64,000 nt of DNA from Allomyces macrogynus ATCC 38327 (GCA_000151295.1 GG745337.1:690528-754527), one strand, 5' to 3'. Positions 1-11,145 are shown, counted from the stretch's first letter. The notes: generated by a model not told the origin, from the sequence alone. Made by a program: numbers and translations.

Positions 1-131
1 TCTCGCGGCGCGCGCACGACGTGTCGCGCCGAAAAACCAAAATGTCCAAACGCCAGGTTTCGTCGCCACCATCCGAAACGTATCAACATCCCTCATAAAA
101 AAATAGAAAATAAATAAATCTCCTCCCCCGC

Positions 132-617
132 TCAACTCGCCCTCGACGCCGTCCCGGGCGGCGCTTGAACGAGCGCATCCCGCTCCCGCCGCCGCCGCTC
201 CGCCCTCCGCTTATTCAGCACGACCAAGCCCATGACCGCGACCCACCCGGCGCCCAATACCCCACCGACCAGGACCGCCGGCGTGAATTCAAACCGGGAC
301 GCGTCGTTCACGCCCGCGTCGAGGTCCTGCTTGGCGAGTCGGCCGAGGGGCGTGTCGATGTAGGTCTTGCGCAGGTCCTCGGTCGGTGTTGCCGTGGGGG
401 CGGGGCGCGTGGTGATGGGCACAGGCGCGACAGTAGCTGGAGCCGGGGCGATGCCGGCGGGTGGAGCGGATGGCAGCGCGTTGGTCAGGCCCGGGATGGG
501 GGACAAGTCCGGGACGATGTTCGGGACTTGGACGTTGGCGGGGGCGGCGTGCGTGTGCGCGAGGAGGGACGCGAGGAGGAGCGCGAGCGCGGCGCCAACG
601 AGATTAGCAGTGAGCAT
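132..617 (-). CDS. small type I membrane protein, unknown function
   Basis: Single-exon frame of 161 residues. I start it at the ATG ending at 617 because that gives a clean signal peptide (hydrophobic residues 5-20, likely cleavage after the Ala-rich HTHAA near 25). In-frame sequence upstream of it is Arg/Cys-rich and looks untranslated. After the signal comes a Pro/Ala/Thr-rich stretch (about 26-80) that could be O-glycosylated, then a short polar segment, one membrane span (about 113-134) and an Arg-rich stop-transfer tail (about 135-146). This predicts an outward N-terminus and a 25-residue cytosolic tail. I recognise no family. The next gene on the same strand (1074-1805) is also a small single-pass protein, but no sequence similarity is evident. 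Function is unknown. Confidence 0.6.
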   Translation of the reverse strand: MLTANLVGAALALLLASLLAHTHAAPANVQVPNIVPDLSPIPGLTNALPSAPPAGIAPAPATVAPVPITTRPAPTATPTEDLRKTYIDTPLGRLAKQDLDAGVNDASRFEFTPAVLVGGVLGAGWVAVMGLVVLNKRRAERRRRERDALVQAPPGTASRAS

Positions 618-763
618 GGCGAGGGGTGAGGTGTGGGGGAGAAAGGTGGGAGAGAAAAGTACGGATGGAGGAGCCACCTTCAGTTGAGCGAGGCGGCCGA
701 GGCCAACATGAGCATCGACCAGTCGTCGAGGATGGGGGAGAACAAAATCATCGCCGACGACAC

Positions 764-843
764 AATAAGGGCGAGCAAAGCAAGGGCGAGCAAAGCAAGG
801 GCGAGCAAAGGGCGAGCAAAGCAAGAGCGAGCAAAGCAAGCCA
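764..843. repeat. 15-bp tandem repeat (GGCGAGCAAAGCAAG type)
   Basis: About five imperfect tandem copies of a 15-bp unit built from GGCGAGCAAA and GCAAG lie upstream of the small membrane-protein gene at 132-617. One copy is shortened and one carries G to A. It is not in a supported coding frame. The stretch 618-1073 otherwise holds nothing I can call, apart from the presumed promoter of that gene. Confidence 0.85.
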
Positions 844-1073
844 ACACAACGTAAAGAACGATCAAAATTGGGAGACGGGCATCGTGCGCGGGCAGGTCAT
901 GAACTTGCACGAGCATCCGGGCCGACACGGTCGCGGGTGGGGGCGCGGGGGAAACACGAAACAACGGCGCGGCCGGTCGAATCCTTGAGTTGGCGGGGAG
1001 CCGAGGCGCGGGGTCGCGGCGACGCGCACACCGTGATCATGCCGACCGCGCCGCCGCCGGGCTCGCGGTGCGG

Positions 1074-1805
1074 TCACGACCGGCGGCCGTGGCCGGTACT
1101 GCATCTTCGTCTCCTCCCTCGCGCACCGCCGCCAGCGGCTCCGTACTCTGCGCGCGCTCCACCACCGGCCGCGCCGTCCCACCACCCCTCGACACGATCC
1201 GTCGTCATGTACGCCGGCGGCGGCCTTGCGACCGTCCCGCCCTCGACCTGTACCTCCACCGCATCCGCCAACCGGGCGCGCTCCTCGTCCCCATACAGCG
1301 CATCCATGGTCGTATACCTCGGCAGTGTCGGCGCGCCGATCCCGGCCCGCGCACGCGCCGCCGCCAGTTCCTCCCTCGCGCGGCGGGACCCGCGGCGTGG
1401 CGTGGTCGCGAGCATGCGCGGATCGGCGGGGCGCAAGTGCCGTTCCCGGTCGACGACGGCCGCGGCATTCGACCCGGTCGACGCGCGCTTGGCGGCACGG
1501 GCCTCGCGGCGGGACCGGGACTGGTGCAGGCACAGCAGGAGCGTGCCGAGGGCCGCGAGCGCGATGCCGAGGTACAGGAGCGGGCGCGGGAGGGGGTTCG
1601 CGGAGGTGGGTGGCGGCGGAGAGTCGGCCGGCAAGTCGCGCCGGCGGAAGTGGGTCCACGGCGATGGCGGGGCTGGTGGGACGGCAGCGTGGACGTCGGC
1701 GTCCGGCTGCTGCGCGCGTGCGGCAGCGTGCGCGGTCCATTCGCCGAGTTGCTGGTCGAGCGGCGGCACGACGAGGCCGAGCAGGAGCGCGGTCACTGGA
1801 TCCAT
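1074..1805 (-). CDS. single-pass membrane protein with a PPxY motif
   Basis: Single-exon frame of 243 residues starting at the ATG ending at 1805, the first ATG that gives a compact protein; the frame continues upstream as Arg-rich, implausible sequence. One membrane span lies at about 74-93 (PLLYLGIALAALG...). The N-terminal 73 residues are Pro-rich, and the C-terminal side is strongly basic just after the span, so the tail is predicted to be cytosolic. The tail carries PPPAY at about 195-199, a PPxY motif of the kind bound by WW domains of Rsp5/Nedd4 ubiquitin ligases. It also has several Arg-rich patches and a Gly/Ala-rich end. By analogy it could be an Rsp5 adaptor or cargo, but that is inference from one short motif. 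No family is recognised. Confidence 0.5.
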   Translation of the reverse strand: MDPVTALLLGLVVPPLDQQLGEWTAHAAARAQQPDADVHAAVPPAPPSPWTHFRRRDLPADSPPPPTSANPLPRPLLYLGIALAALGTLLLCLHQSRSRREARAAKRASTGSNAAAVVDRERHLRPADPRMLATTPRRGSRRAREELAAARARAGIGAPTLPRYTTMDALYGDEERARLADAVEVQVEGGTVARPPPAYMTTDRVEGWWDGAAGGGARAEYGAAGGGARGRRRRCSTGHGRRS

Positions 1806-2372
1806 GGTTGGGTGCGCCGGGTCGGGTTGCGCCTTGGTCGATGGACAAGTTGGTGGCTGGTCGGCGCACGGAAGCGAAAGTCTCTTGCGGTGAGCGCGTG
1901 CAGTTACAGCTAGTTGCACCAGGCGCCGGCCACGGCGGGGACGGGCACGGCAGCGAGCGCGGCGACGCGACGTCGAAGTCGAAGACACGAGAGCAATGGG
2001 TCGCGACAGCCACGGATCGGTCGAGGGTCGAGCACGAGAGTGGAGACGAGAGAGGGTGGAGTCGTCGGCCTGCGATTCGTACGTTGCCGTGCCCACCACG
2101 CCCTTCGCCAAGCAGGCAGGCAGCCAACAACAACGATGCTGACAGGACGCGCTGACAGACTGCGGCTTCGCCCAGGCCCCAGGGCCGTGCACGCATCCTC
2201 ACGCACTAGCCGCGCGCGAGCAACCGCGACGACGCTCTGGAGATTCATTGGCATCGGGCCCATCATCATAATCGTACACGGTCCATGTATTTGCTTTATT
2301 CGCGCCCGCGCCGGTCGTCGCGCCGATCCGCGCCTCGGCTGAACCACGGACCTACCCGCCCGACGACAACGC
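1806..2372. other. intergenic, no supported gene
   Basis: Holds the presumed promoter of the PPxY membrane protein and the 3' flank of eRF1 (both on the minus strand). I see no coding frame with convincing composition and no RNA gene. Confidence 0.5.
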
Positions 2373-4046
2373 TTACAGGTCGTCGTCCGACAAGAACTCG
2401 TCGTCCTCGTCGTAGGCGTTGAGCGTCGCGAAATCGACCTTGTACCGCAGCAGCCCGCCGATGCCGCCAAAGCCCTTGACAAACTGCGACCCTTCTTGCG
2501 AACGGTTGGTAACAAACTCGAGCGTCGCGCCAAACTCCTTGTAGTGCTCGGCAAACCACTCGAGCAGCGGCATCTTGTCGACGGTCTCAAGGTCCTGGCC
2601 GTCCTGCACAAAGTGCTCGCGCTCGCCCTCTTGCGATGGCTTCAAGTGCTTGACAATCTCCTCGCCCGTGCTCGGGTTCTTGAGCACGTACCGCACAATG
2701 TCGAGGTTCTCCCACACGATCAGCGTCTCGACGGCGCCGAGGTCGAGACCCTATTTTGCGAATGCGCATTTGGTCAGTCGGTGCTCCATCACGCGATAAA
2801 GAAAAAGAAAAGAGAAAGTACCTTGAGCGTGTCCTCCACGCCGAAGCAGTACTTGCCCGAGTCGAGCGAAATCTCGTCAAAGTACTTGGAAATCAGCTTC
2901 TTCTCCTGGATAAACTTGACGTTCGAGAGCATTTCCGCCGAGAGTTCAATCGCCTGGTTGAACCCATTGTCGCCGCCATACGACACGTCCACAATCGAGA
3001 CAATCTTGGCCTGCAGTCGCTGGTCAAACATGTCGGACTGCGCGAGCTCCGACTTGAAGTCGGCGGAACCAGCGAGCACGAGCCCCGAGACATTGACCTT
3101 GTCATTGGTGATGAAAAACTGGACCGCGAGTTCGGCCACCTTGCGCACGTAATTGTGCCGCTTCTCTTCACGCAACCGCGCAAAACGCAGCGCCGACTGC
3201 CCACCACGGCCGTGCTTCTTGGGCAAGTCAACTTGGATCCGGTGCAGGACCTCGCGCGTGTTGCCCGTCAAGGTACCGAACAGCGACCCGTTGCCGTCCA
3301 TGACAATGAACCCAAACTTGGCGTCCGACTCGAGTAGTTCGGCGAGCGGCTCCGTGTGGAACTTGTTGTCGCAGTGGTAAAGGAACGTGTTGATCGCCTT
3401 GAACGGCTCAAAGTCAATGTTGAGCTTGCGCTCCTTGCCGTCCTCGGTCATGGCCGTGCCACAGTAAATGACCAGACCGTTCGGTGGGACCTTGTTGTAG
3501 AGCTTGAGTTTCTGCTGGCCCGACGTGATGGCCGAAAGCACCGACAAGCGGTTCACGCGCGACTTGATATTGGACGCGGCGCCGTACTCGTCGGCAAGCA
3601 TCTTGGCCACGCGCGAAATCTGTTCTGTTGGGCAGATTTGGGCGAGGGTGGCGTCGTGCGCGTCGCGGCCGATGGAGGTGCGGAACGCGTCGTGGGTGCG
3701 AGGGATGGGTACGGGTGCAGCACGAGTGCGTCGGTGCGAGGTCGTTGTGGCGAAGCGAGACGAGGGCATTGAGAGCGATGGCGCGGTTCGCGAATCGAAG
3801 ACGGGCAGAGAGGCAGGAGCAGCAGCACGGTCAGTCGACCGTTCCTTCGCGCCGTGACGAGGAGCACCGCGAGCTCCGCCTCGACAGCAGAAACGTCAAC
3901 GGCCGGCTTCGAGCGTGGTGATGCGTACCCTTTGGCGGCAGAATCAGCGAGATCATCGACGTGCCGTTCCCTCGCGCGGCCTCGAGCGACTTGATCATCT
4001 TCTTGATCTTCCACATCTCAATGTTTTGCTCGGCCTCGTTGCTCAT
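2373..4046 (-). CDS. SUP45: eukaryotic translation release factor 1 (eRF1)
   Basis: Recognises all three stop codons in the ribosomal A site and triggers peptidyl-tRNA hydrolysis together with eRF3. Three exons on the minus strand: 4046-3929, 3624-2822 and 2750-2373, giving 432 residues against about 437 in yeast and human. The stop-codon-recognition motifs are intact: NIKS at 58-61 and YHCDNKF at 122-128 (the YxCxxxF motif). The catalytic GGQ is at 180-182 in the usual [10 protein letters not shown] context. The C-terminal domain ends with the acidic tail expected for eRF3 binding. Introns are 304 nt (donor GTACGC) and 71 nt (donor GTACTT). The first is by far the longest intron in a confident model here and falls after the LPPK segment. 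It is head-to-head with CFAP157, with 673 bp between the start codons. Identification is secure. Confidence 0.97.
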
Positions 4047-4719
4047 GGTGGCGGCAGTGTTGGGGGTCGGTCGGGTCAAGCAGAGAAGGGTCGTCGTCGA
4101 GAATCGGGGTGGGACGAGCTGGTCGGTCAGGCGCGTCGATGGAAAGAACCGCCACTACGTCGGTGCGGTGTCGCGTTAATTAATGCGGCGCGCGTGGTCT
4201 GCAGCAAGTTGGGCGGGCGTGTCGCTACCCTGTCGTCGGAAATGGTTGAGTCGACCAGCTGAATGAATCGTTCGTTGCGCGGCCCCGGTGTGGCCCAGTT
4301 CGCGTCAAGTTTGACGATACCTGGCGCATCAGCAACACGCGTGGAGGCTGCCGGTCGGCTCGCGCGCCGGTCATCCTGATGTCACGGGACCCGCTGCCAG
4401 GGGCATCTGGGATAAGTGGCTGCCTGGCTTTGCTATTGTCGTTGGTTCTCCAGCTGAAGGCTGACTTTCGCTGCTTTCGCCCTCCTTTTCGCCCTTACTT
4501 TCGCCCCGCACTTTCGCCCTCGCTTTCGCCACCACATTGAACAGCTGACCGAAGAAATCAAGGCACTCATCGACGACAATCATTCCCACCCGCACCACCC
4601 TTGACTCAAGCGCACGACTAGCTGCAATAAAATTGCCGACACAGAAAAAATACCAATTTGGACCCATGCCAGCTACCAGCGACCCGCGCCCAGCCACCAA
4701 TCCATAGACGCACATCACC
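4047..4719. promoter_or_regulatory. shared upstream region of eRF1 and CFAP157 with CTTTCGCC repeats
   Basis: The 673-bp divergent intergenic region must hold both promoters. At 4464-4530 there are at least five imperfect copies of a CTTTCGCC octamer, all in one orientation, spaced 8-15 bp apart, starting about 190 bp upstream of the CFAP157 start codon. Repeated factor binding is a possibility but is not shown. No other motif is clear. Confidence 0.4.
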
Positions 4720-6675
4720 ATGGCCGACAAGAAGAAAAAGGGCAACAAGGACAAGAAGGATGCCGACGCCGGTACCTTTGAGTCATGCAATGGCCCGATC
4801 CGCTGGCCGTTGCTGACAGACCCGCGCGCACTGTGTAGCGCCCGACGCGAGCAAGCCCGGTGCGGCCGGCACCGGACTCGACCCGGTCACGGTGGAGCTC
4901 TACGAGCTTAAGATCAAGGACCTGCTCGACAAGGTCGACAAGACGTACGTTTGCGTGGACCCAAGGAGTTCAACGTTGACCGGGAACCGTCGACTGACGC
5001 ATGCCGCGCCCGCCAGAAAGGAAAAGCAAAAGCTGCTCGTCGCAGAAAATGAGACGCTGCTCAAGGTCCAGACCAAGTCAGTCTCGGAAAAGGTTCGCGT
5101 CGTCGTTGCACCCATTCTCCCCCCAATTCGAAATCCGACATCGTGCGCTGACCCTCTCCTTGCTCCCTTACCGTCGTACAGCAAGACATTGTTGAGTTCC
5201 TGCGCATCGAGCTCGCCAACCACGAGCGCACGCTCGCCGACGCCGAAGACCGGCTGCACGCGCTCGAGCAGGAACAGCAGTACCTGCTGCGCATGCATGC
5301 GTCCGAACTCGACGCCAAGGATCAGGTGCTCAACGAGGAGCGCGAAACGCTGCAAGCCAAGATCGCACGACTCACGGCCGAGTTGCAGGAACTGACCGAA
5401 TTCCGCGGCCGGAAAGCCGCCATGGAGCGCGACCTCGCACAACTCGTTTCGGATCTCGATGACAAGGAACGCGCCTACCACGCCGACGTGACGTCCATGG
5501 AGCGCAAGTACTTGCAGGACAAACACGCACTAAAGCGCGAAATGGCGGCCAAGGTCGCCGACGCCGTGGGCAGTTTCCGGCGCGTCGCCGATACGCAAAT
5601 GGCCGAAACGACCAAGCGTGCGTTGCGCGAGAATTTGGTCGCGACCGCGCAGCTGCGCAAGCTCGCCACGAAAACGTCGGAAATCATGGCCGAGAACGAC
5701 GCGCTCAAGGAGGCCAACACGAAGTTACGCATCGACGCCGAGATTCTGCGCAACGGGCAGACGCAGCTCGCGCGTAAGGCCTCGGCCGCACACCAAGTGA
5801 TTCGGCGGTTGCTCGACAAGCTCGACCGCACCGACTCCTGCAGTTCCTCGTCAGGATCGCCCACGTCGGCCGCAGCGATTGACGCCGACGACCACCGGCT
5901 CCTCAAGGCGGCCGTCCCGTACGCCGAGTTTCACGCCATGATGGCCGGGCGCACGATTCTCGAAGCACCCAGCATCACGTCGCTCTCGCCCGCACGTACC
6001 GCGTCGTCGCCCGCTCGCGGTGGGACCGCGCCGTCTCCGGCCCCGACGACGACGGCGCTCACGCGCTCACCACCGCCGAGACGCGGCCTGCCTACTACCA
6101 CGGCCGCCGACACTTCCGTGACGCGCGACCCGCCGCCCGTGGCCCCCGTTGAATGGCGCGCCGCACAGGCGCACCACGCGCGCGCGCTCGCCGTGCTTGA
6201 CCAAGTGCACGCGGCGGTCGCGTCACTCGCTGAATTGCTCACCCGCGTATATGCGGATGCACCGCCGGCACGACGCGCGCGTGGTGCGAATACAGATGCG
6301 GCCGCGGTGCCCCCGGTTGTGCGTCGGTTCGTGAACGATTTGCGCGGGCATCGCGCGCAGGTGGTGTTGCATTATCCACGCGCGGTGTCGCCGGTGGGAC
6401 CACCGTTGGGGAGGGACGGAGAAGAGGGGGTGGAGGGGGCGGACGAGGACGTGGGTAAGCGGGCGGCGAGCGCGCCGGCGTCGCCGCGCGGCCAAGGGCG
6501 TGGGGGTGCGGCCGCCGCGGCCGGGCCGGTGAGTACGCGCAAGAATGTACACTTGGATCTGGTACGTTGATCGGGTGGATGGGCGGGTGGGTGCAGCGCC
6601 AAGAACTGATTGTGCGTGTCGCCACTGCGCGTCTAGCTGCTGCCGCACTTGCCGCTGCCGAAGAAACTCGTGTAG
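4720..6675 (+). CDS. CFAP157: cilia- and flagella-associated protein 157 (CFAP157) homologue
   Basis: Basal-body/axoneme coiled-coil protein. Exons 4720-4771, 4839-4944, 5017-5092, 5182-6561 and 6637-6675 give 550 residues (human CFAP157 is about 520). The Lys-rich start (MADKKKKG) is followed by the family pattern: an ELKIKDL segment, then DIVEFLR near 79-85. A long coiled coil follows, with the diagnostic QMAETTKRALREN block (human has MWETTKRAIKEN) and ENDALK after it. A Ser/Pro/Thr-rich, low-complexity second half follows. I add a 12-residue last exon (LLPHLPLPKKLV) after a 75-nt intron because it restores the Leu/Pro/Lys-rich C-terminus typical of the family. Donors are GTACCT, GTACGT, GTTCGC and GTACGT. 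Its presence implies a motile flagellum. The related BBOF1 family is the main alternative, but the TTKR block favours CFAP157. Confidence 0.83.
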
Positions 6676-7261
6676 TGATGGGACTGAGACTGGGATGGGG
6701 TCGGGGTTTGGGGGCAGAACAGTGACGCCTTTGTGATCTTGTGTGCCAGAGGCGGCGTATTGGCCGGGTGGAGAGCATGGGCCCGCGTCGTGCGGACCGT
6801 GCCGCGCGCTTGGCGCGCGTCGCGCTGCACGGCCAAGTTGCGTGCAGGAGCGCAGCACACGCAACAACCGGAGAGAACCGACAGTGCCCAAAATCGAGAG
6901 GGGTTTGGCCAGGTGGCCCAGCATTTCGGCTGCCGCGAGTGCACGTGAGCCAATTCTTGCCTTGGGTCGCGGGCGGCGCCTCCAACGCCGCCGTCGCCCT
7001 TGTCGCCGTTGCTCGAGATTGCACGACGAATTGCTCGTGTTGCCCGCACCAGATCCGCGCGCGACTTGCTGCAGCCGGCTCGCGCACCCGTCGCCATTGT
7101 CCTGGGCGCGCCCCCGCCCGCATCGCTGTCCATTGCTGCTCGCCCCCGACTTCCACCATCACGGCCGCGCTTCGCCCACCTGTCCGCCGCGGCGATCCCG
7201 CTCGCCCTCCCTCTCCAACATAGAACAACGCTCGAGCGTACGCGCCGTGCTCTCCACCATC
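6676..7261. other. intergenic, no supported gene
   Basis: A 586-bp interval between CFAP157 and the metalloprotease gene. A frame is open into it from 7262, but its composition (Arg/Ser/Pro from GC-rich random sequence) does not look translated. It probably contains the promoter of the metalloprotease. Confidence 0.45.
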
Positions 7262-8983
7262 ATGCCGGCGCAGGCTCGCCACGCTCGCCGCCGGGCGGCA
7301 TACCGCAGCAGCGACCCCCGTCGTAGCCTGCTGGCCGCGCTCGCGCTCCTCGCTGCGATCACCGCAGCCGCAACCTGGCTCGCGCCCGTCCCCGCCAACG
7401 CACGCCCGCTCGTGAACCCCATCATGGTCCCTGGCCAGGAGTCCGCCAACAACTCGTCCCTCCCGCGTCGCACGCCCATGTACCTGAACGACCTGGCGAT
7501 TGGCAACGCCTTCCAGATCAAGTTTGCCTGTGACGCCGTCTCGGTCGATTTCTGCCAGCGTGCGGAAAAGGCGTTCCAGCGTGCGGCTGAGCGGTTCTCC
7601 AAGGAAATCAAGTTCCGGCGCACGATTACCGTCGACCTCGCGCTGTTTTTGCCGTGCGGGACCAAGAACCCGGCCCCTGATTGCGCAGAAATCAACACGC
7701 TCGGATTCGCGCTGCCGACGCAGCGCATTCCCGTAATCCACAACGACGACGGGCAGACGTATCTCTACCCGACGGCACTGCTCAAGCAACTCGACCTCGA
7801 CGGCGTGCCCGACCGCGTCACCTGGCCGCAGTACGATATCTTGGCGCGGTTCAACTCGCTGCGCAACTGGTGGTTCGACGACGCGAGTAACGGTGGGGCC
7901 GGGATGACGATTGCGCAGCGCGATTTGGAAATGGTCGCGACGCATGAACTCGCCCACGGGCTTGGGTGGGGCGACGATATGCTCATGTCGCTGCAGTTTA
8001 CGCCGCAAGATAAGATGCTCATGCCGTACTACGACTCGACGGCCGCAAAGCCTGCGCCGCCCGCGACCGAGTCGGCGATTGCCTACAACGGCGCCGTTTT
8101 TTATGGCCTGTCGCTGCCGTCGATCTGGAACCGGTTCACGTTCTTGTCGGGCAAACCCGTGCTCTCGTACGTGGCCCCACTGAACGCGACCGTGTCCAAG
8201 CTGCTCTCACAGGGCGCGATTGCTGCGAGCTCCTCGGGCTCATCCTCGTCGTCGTCCTCGTCGTCGTCGTCGGGCGCCAAGCCCAAGGCCGAGCCGGCGC
8301 AGTCTGATGTGCAAGCACACCTCCTCTCCTCCGGCAACGCCGGTGCCAGCAACGCCGTCGCATCGACCACTCCTGCCGCCGCGACCGGGTACAGTCCCGG
8401 CGCCGTCTACGCGGCACTCAAGAAAGACGCGGCCGCGTCCGACACGCTCAAGCAGCTCTACACGCTCGGCACAACCGCGGGCGCGCTCGAGTTCCGCGCG
8501 GGCGTGTTCCCGCCCGGCACGACCCTGACCACCACGATGACGCTCGAGTCGTCGCTGACGCCCTACGCCGACGGGTCGTCGCTCGCGCACTCGGCGATTC
8601 CCGGATCAACGCCCGGTAACGTCGCGCCCGAGGATTTTTTGATGATGTATCGCGCGTCGGGCAAGTCGTTCAAGGACTCGATTGCCGCGGGGAAAGCGCC
8701 GGTGTCGGGGATCGGCAAGGCCACGCGCGACGTGTTGGTGGCGCTCGGGTACACGCCCGTCGCGGATGCCTCGTTCAAGTCGCTCAAGGCGCATGCGAAG
8801 GTGGACCCGAGTATTCTTGGTGCGTCCAAGCCTGGGTCGACGGCGTCGGCCGCGGGGGATAGTAACTTGCTGAGCGGGAATGGCAGCAAGAAGAAGAGTG
8901 CGGGCGAGATGGTGCGCGCGCCGGCGGTGGCCGTCGCGGTGGGTGCGGCGGTCGTGCCGATGGTGCTTGCGGCCGTGCTGTGA
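7262..8983 (+). CDS. secreted, probably GPI-anchored, metzincin-like metalloprotease
   Basis: Single-exon protein of 573 residues. I start at the ATG at 7262 because it is followed by basic residues and a signal core (LLAALALLAAITAAATWLA, ending near residue 48). The zinc-site motif is HELAHGLGWGD: H228, E229, H232, G235, D238, that is HEXXHXXGXXD. This is the metzincin layout with Asp instead of His as third ligand, as known from snapalysin-type (M7) enzymes. Glu229 would be the general base. The Ser-rich spacer at about 320-340 and a hydrophobic C-terminus (AVAVAVGAAVVPMVLAAVL) after a small-residue and Lys-rich segment fit a GPI-attachment signal. It would therefore act at the cell surface or outside. 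I do not recognise the exact family, so substrate and activity are unknown. A secreted protein that has lost catalysis is possible but all motif residues are present. Confidence 0.75.
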   Translation: MPAQARHARRRAAYRSSDPRRSLLAALALLAAITAAATWLAPVPANARPLVNPIMVPGQESANNSSLPRRTPMYLNDLAIGNAFQIKFACDAVSVDFCQRAEKAFQRAAERFSKEIKFRRTITVDLALFLPCGTKNPAPDCAEINTLGFALPTQRIPVIHNDDGQTYLYPTALLKQLDLDGVPDRVTWPQYDILARFNSLRNWWFDDASNGGAGMTIAQRDLEMVATHELAHGLGWGDDMLMSLQFTPQDKMLMPYYDSTAAKPAPPATESAIAYNGAVFYGLSLPSIWNRFTFLSGKPVLSYVAPLNATVSKLLSQGAIAASSSGSSSSSSSSSSSGAKPKAEPAQSDVQAHLLSSGNAGASNAVASTTPAAATGYSPGAVYAALKKDAAASDTLKQLYTLGTTAGALEFRAGVFPPGTTLTTTMTLESSLTPYADGSSLAHSAIPGSTPGNVAPEDFLMMYRASGKSFKDSIAAGKAPVSGIGKATRDVLVALGYTPVADASFKSLKAHAKVDPSILGASKPGSTASAAGDSNLLSGNGSKKKSAGEMVRAPAVAVAVGAAVVPMVLAAVL

Positions 8984-11145
8984 GGATGCGATGCGCGGGC
9001 GTGATCGGTTTTGATGGAGGTTTGGCCGGTATCTTGGCTGACCTCATGATTTGGGCTCGTGTACCTTCAACTCACCCTTCTCCACCCGGTTTTGTTTTGT
9101 CTTGTCTTATCTCGATGGTCATTTTGTCCGACTTTGCTACCACCACGATTAGAAACAATTGTTTTTTTGTTGTTGCTTGGAATGACCAAGAGTCAAGTCG
9201 ATCACGGATGCAGGAGGCGATTACCGCTGGTGCTGTCTTTGTCACAGAGGGTCGGTCAGAGCTGCCGTAGTCGCTGCGCTGTTTGTCGTCGTGCGTTGTC
9301 GGTATCAGCCTGATTGTTGTGTAGAGAGGTGTGAAGAATTCAAACAGGCGGCAGGAGAATTCCTTGCTGTGATGAGCAGGCTGCAGCAAAGATTGAACTC
9401 ACGGCCAGGAGCAAAACGAATCGGACATGGACAGCTCACTTGTTCCACTTCCAAAGACTCTCTGGAGGCTCAAGGGTGCGCCGACGTATTTATGTTACTG
9501 ACAGTAGGCGTGTTCAAGATCAAGCGTTGCACGTTTGATTGATACTTTTTTCACCAACACGTGCATCTCGCTCTTCACACATAACACTGTCTGAGGTTCG
9601 AAATATCGTTCAGCTCAGCAATGGCACAGCCAACCATGACCGCAGGATCTGGGCCACGGCCTTGTGAATCGCAATCAACTGTGGCGGCTTGCCGCCAGCA
9701 CTGACAGTGACCCCATCCACTTTGTCGTGGAACCCTTGATAAGCACATTGCCATCAAACGGTTCGACTTGGAGGAATCAAAGTCCATCAAATCCCAACCC
9801 ACAGCCTTCTTGACATCGCTCATGACACTTTTGGCGAAGCTACCGCTTGCATGTGGCTGCGGGGCCGTTTCCATTTGGCCTGCAAGAAGCGGGAGCATAG
9901 TGATATGGCATCAGACGTCATGGTGCGAAGATACTGGCTTGGTGGGGCGAATTGACATGATCTTGCATAGCTGCTTGGGCTTGAGTGCAATAATTATTGG
10001 TCTTGATGCTGCGAGTTTAAGAATGCTTGCACTCATGTTTTTGATCCTTGCGCTCGTGCTCTTGGTCCTTGCCCAGTCGCCCAGTAGCAAGGGTGCTGTG
10101 AGGAATCAATCACTTGGTTTGCATCTGCAAAACAAACATGAACTCTTGCATTGGCATGTTCCTCGCTGACTGCGACAAGCGCGCGCCACGATATGACTTG
10201 AAGAACGAAACAACTTTGAATGGAAAGGAAAGCTGTGCCCAGGCAGGGCAATGAACAGGAATTGGTTGCTGTGAAACAAACTGGTCGACAATGCTGGATT
10301 ACCCATGTTGACTCTGACCCAACCTTGAGCGTGAGCTTTGGTGCATCCATCAACGCAAGGCAATAATAAAAATTAAAGCTCCAGGCCCAATTCAGACAGC
10401 AAACGCAAATATGATCGTCTGATGGTCAAAGGAAGGGAAGCGTTGAGCATCAAAAGCAGCAGAGAGCCGAGCATGTGTGTGGGGATAAATCCAGCAAGCA
10501 CAATGTGCATCTAAAGGAGTGGGGTGGGATCCAGGAGCATGTTGGAGGTGTTGATCCTACTGGAACGGTGACATGCAGACCCTTGTGCAGATGAGGGGGC
10601 AAACCAGTTCATGGTCAATCTCAAACTTTGCACCACACATTTGGAGTGGCCTGGGTTGCATTGAACATGTCAGAGGAGCTACCCGTGGTAGCCTGTACAT
10701 CAGCAGCAGTTGTGGTGCCACTTGTGCTTGACGTCATCTTGTGATGGGTTCCTGAACTATATATATGTTCATGAGCAAGGAAGTCAGTTCGACTTGCATG
10801 TCCCAAACACAAAGACAGGAGCCATCATGCGCACTGGAACGAGATTGATGCGATGGCTTTCAAGAACTGCAAGAGGGGGGGGGGGGGGGCATGATGAGAA
10901 TCTGTTTGTTCAAGTGGTAGGCATTGGAGGTGCAGTTGCTGGATCTCTAGGAGGCCACAGCCTTGTCGATTTGTGCGACTGTGGGTTCTCTGGTGGATCA
11001 ACGGAGTACAATAGCACATCAAATAGTCGAGTTCCATGCTCTTTGACCACAAAAGTATGAGCAATTGGAATTTCCCGTCACAATTAACAATGATTGGCTG
11101 CTCTCTGCTAATGATGCTGCATCCAATGTTGCATAACACTATGCA
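8984..11145. other. CpG-poor intergenic tract with unidentifiable coding relics
   Basis: From about 9.3 kb the composition changes from CG-rich to TG/CA-rich and stays so to about 14.8 kb. Short open stretches occur on both strands (for example minus strand 9575-9898 and 10033-10353) but break after about 100 codons and resemble nothing I know. A 15-G run is at 10875-10889. I read the tract as decayed repetitive or gene-family sequence without a supportable gene. Confidence 0.4.

Noticed and set aside
6743..7261. In-frame N-terminal extension of the metalloprotease by 173 codons
   Set aside because: The downstream ATG at 7262 starts a normal signal peptide. The extension is Arg/Ser/Pro-rich noise and would bury the signal.
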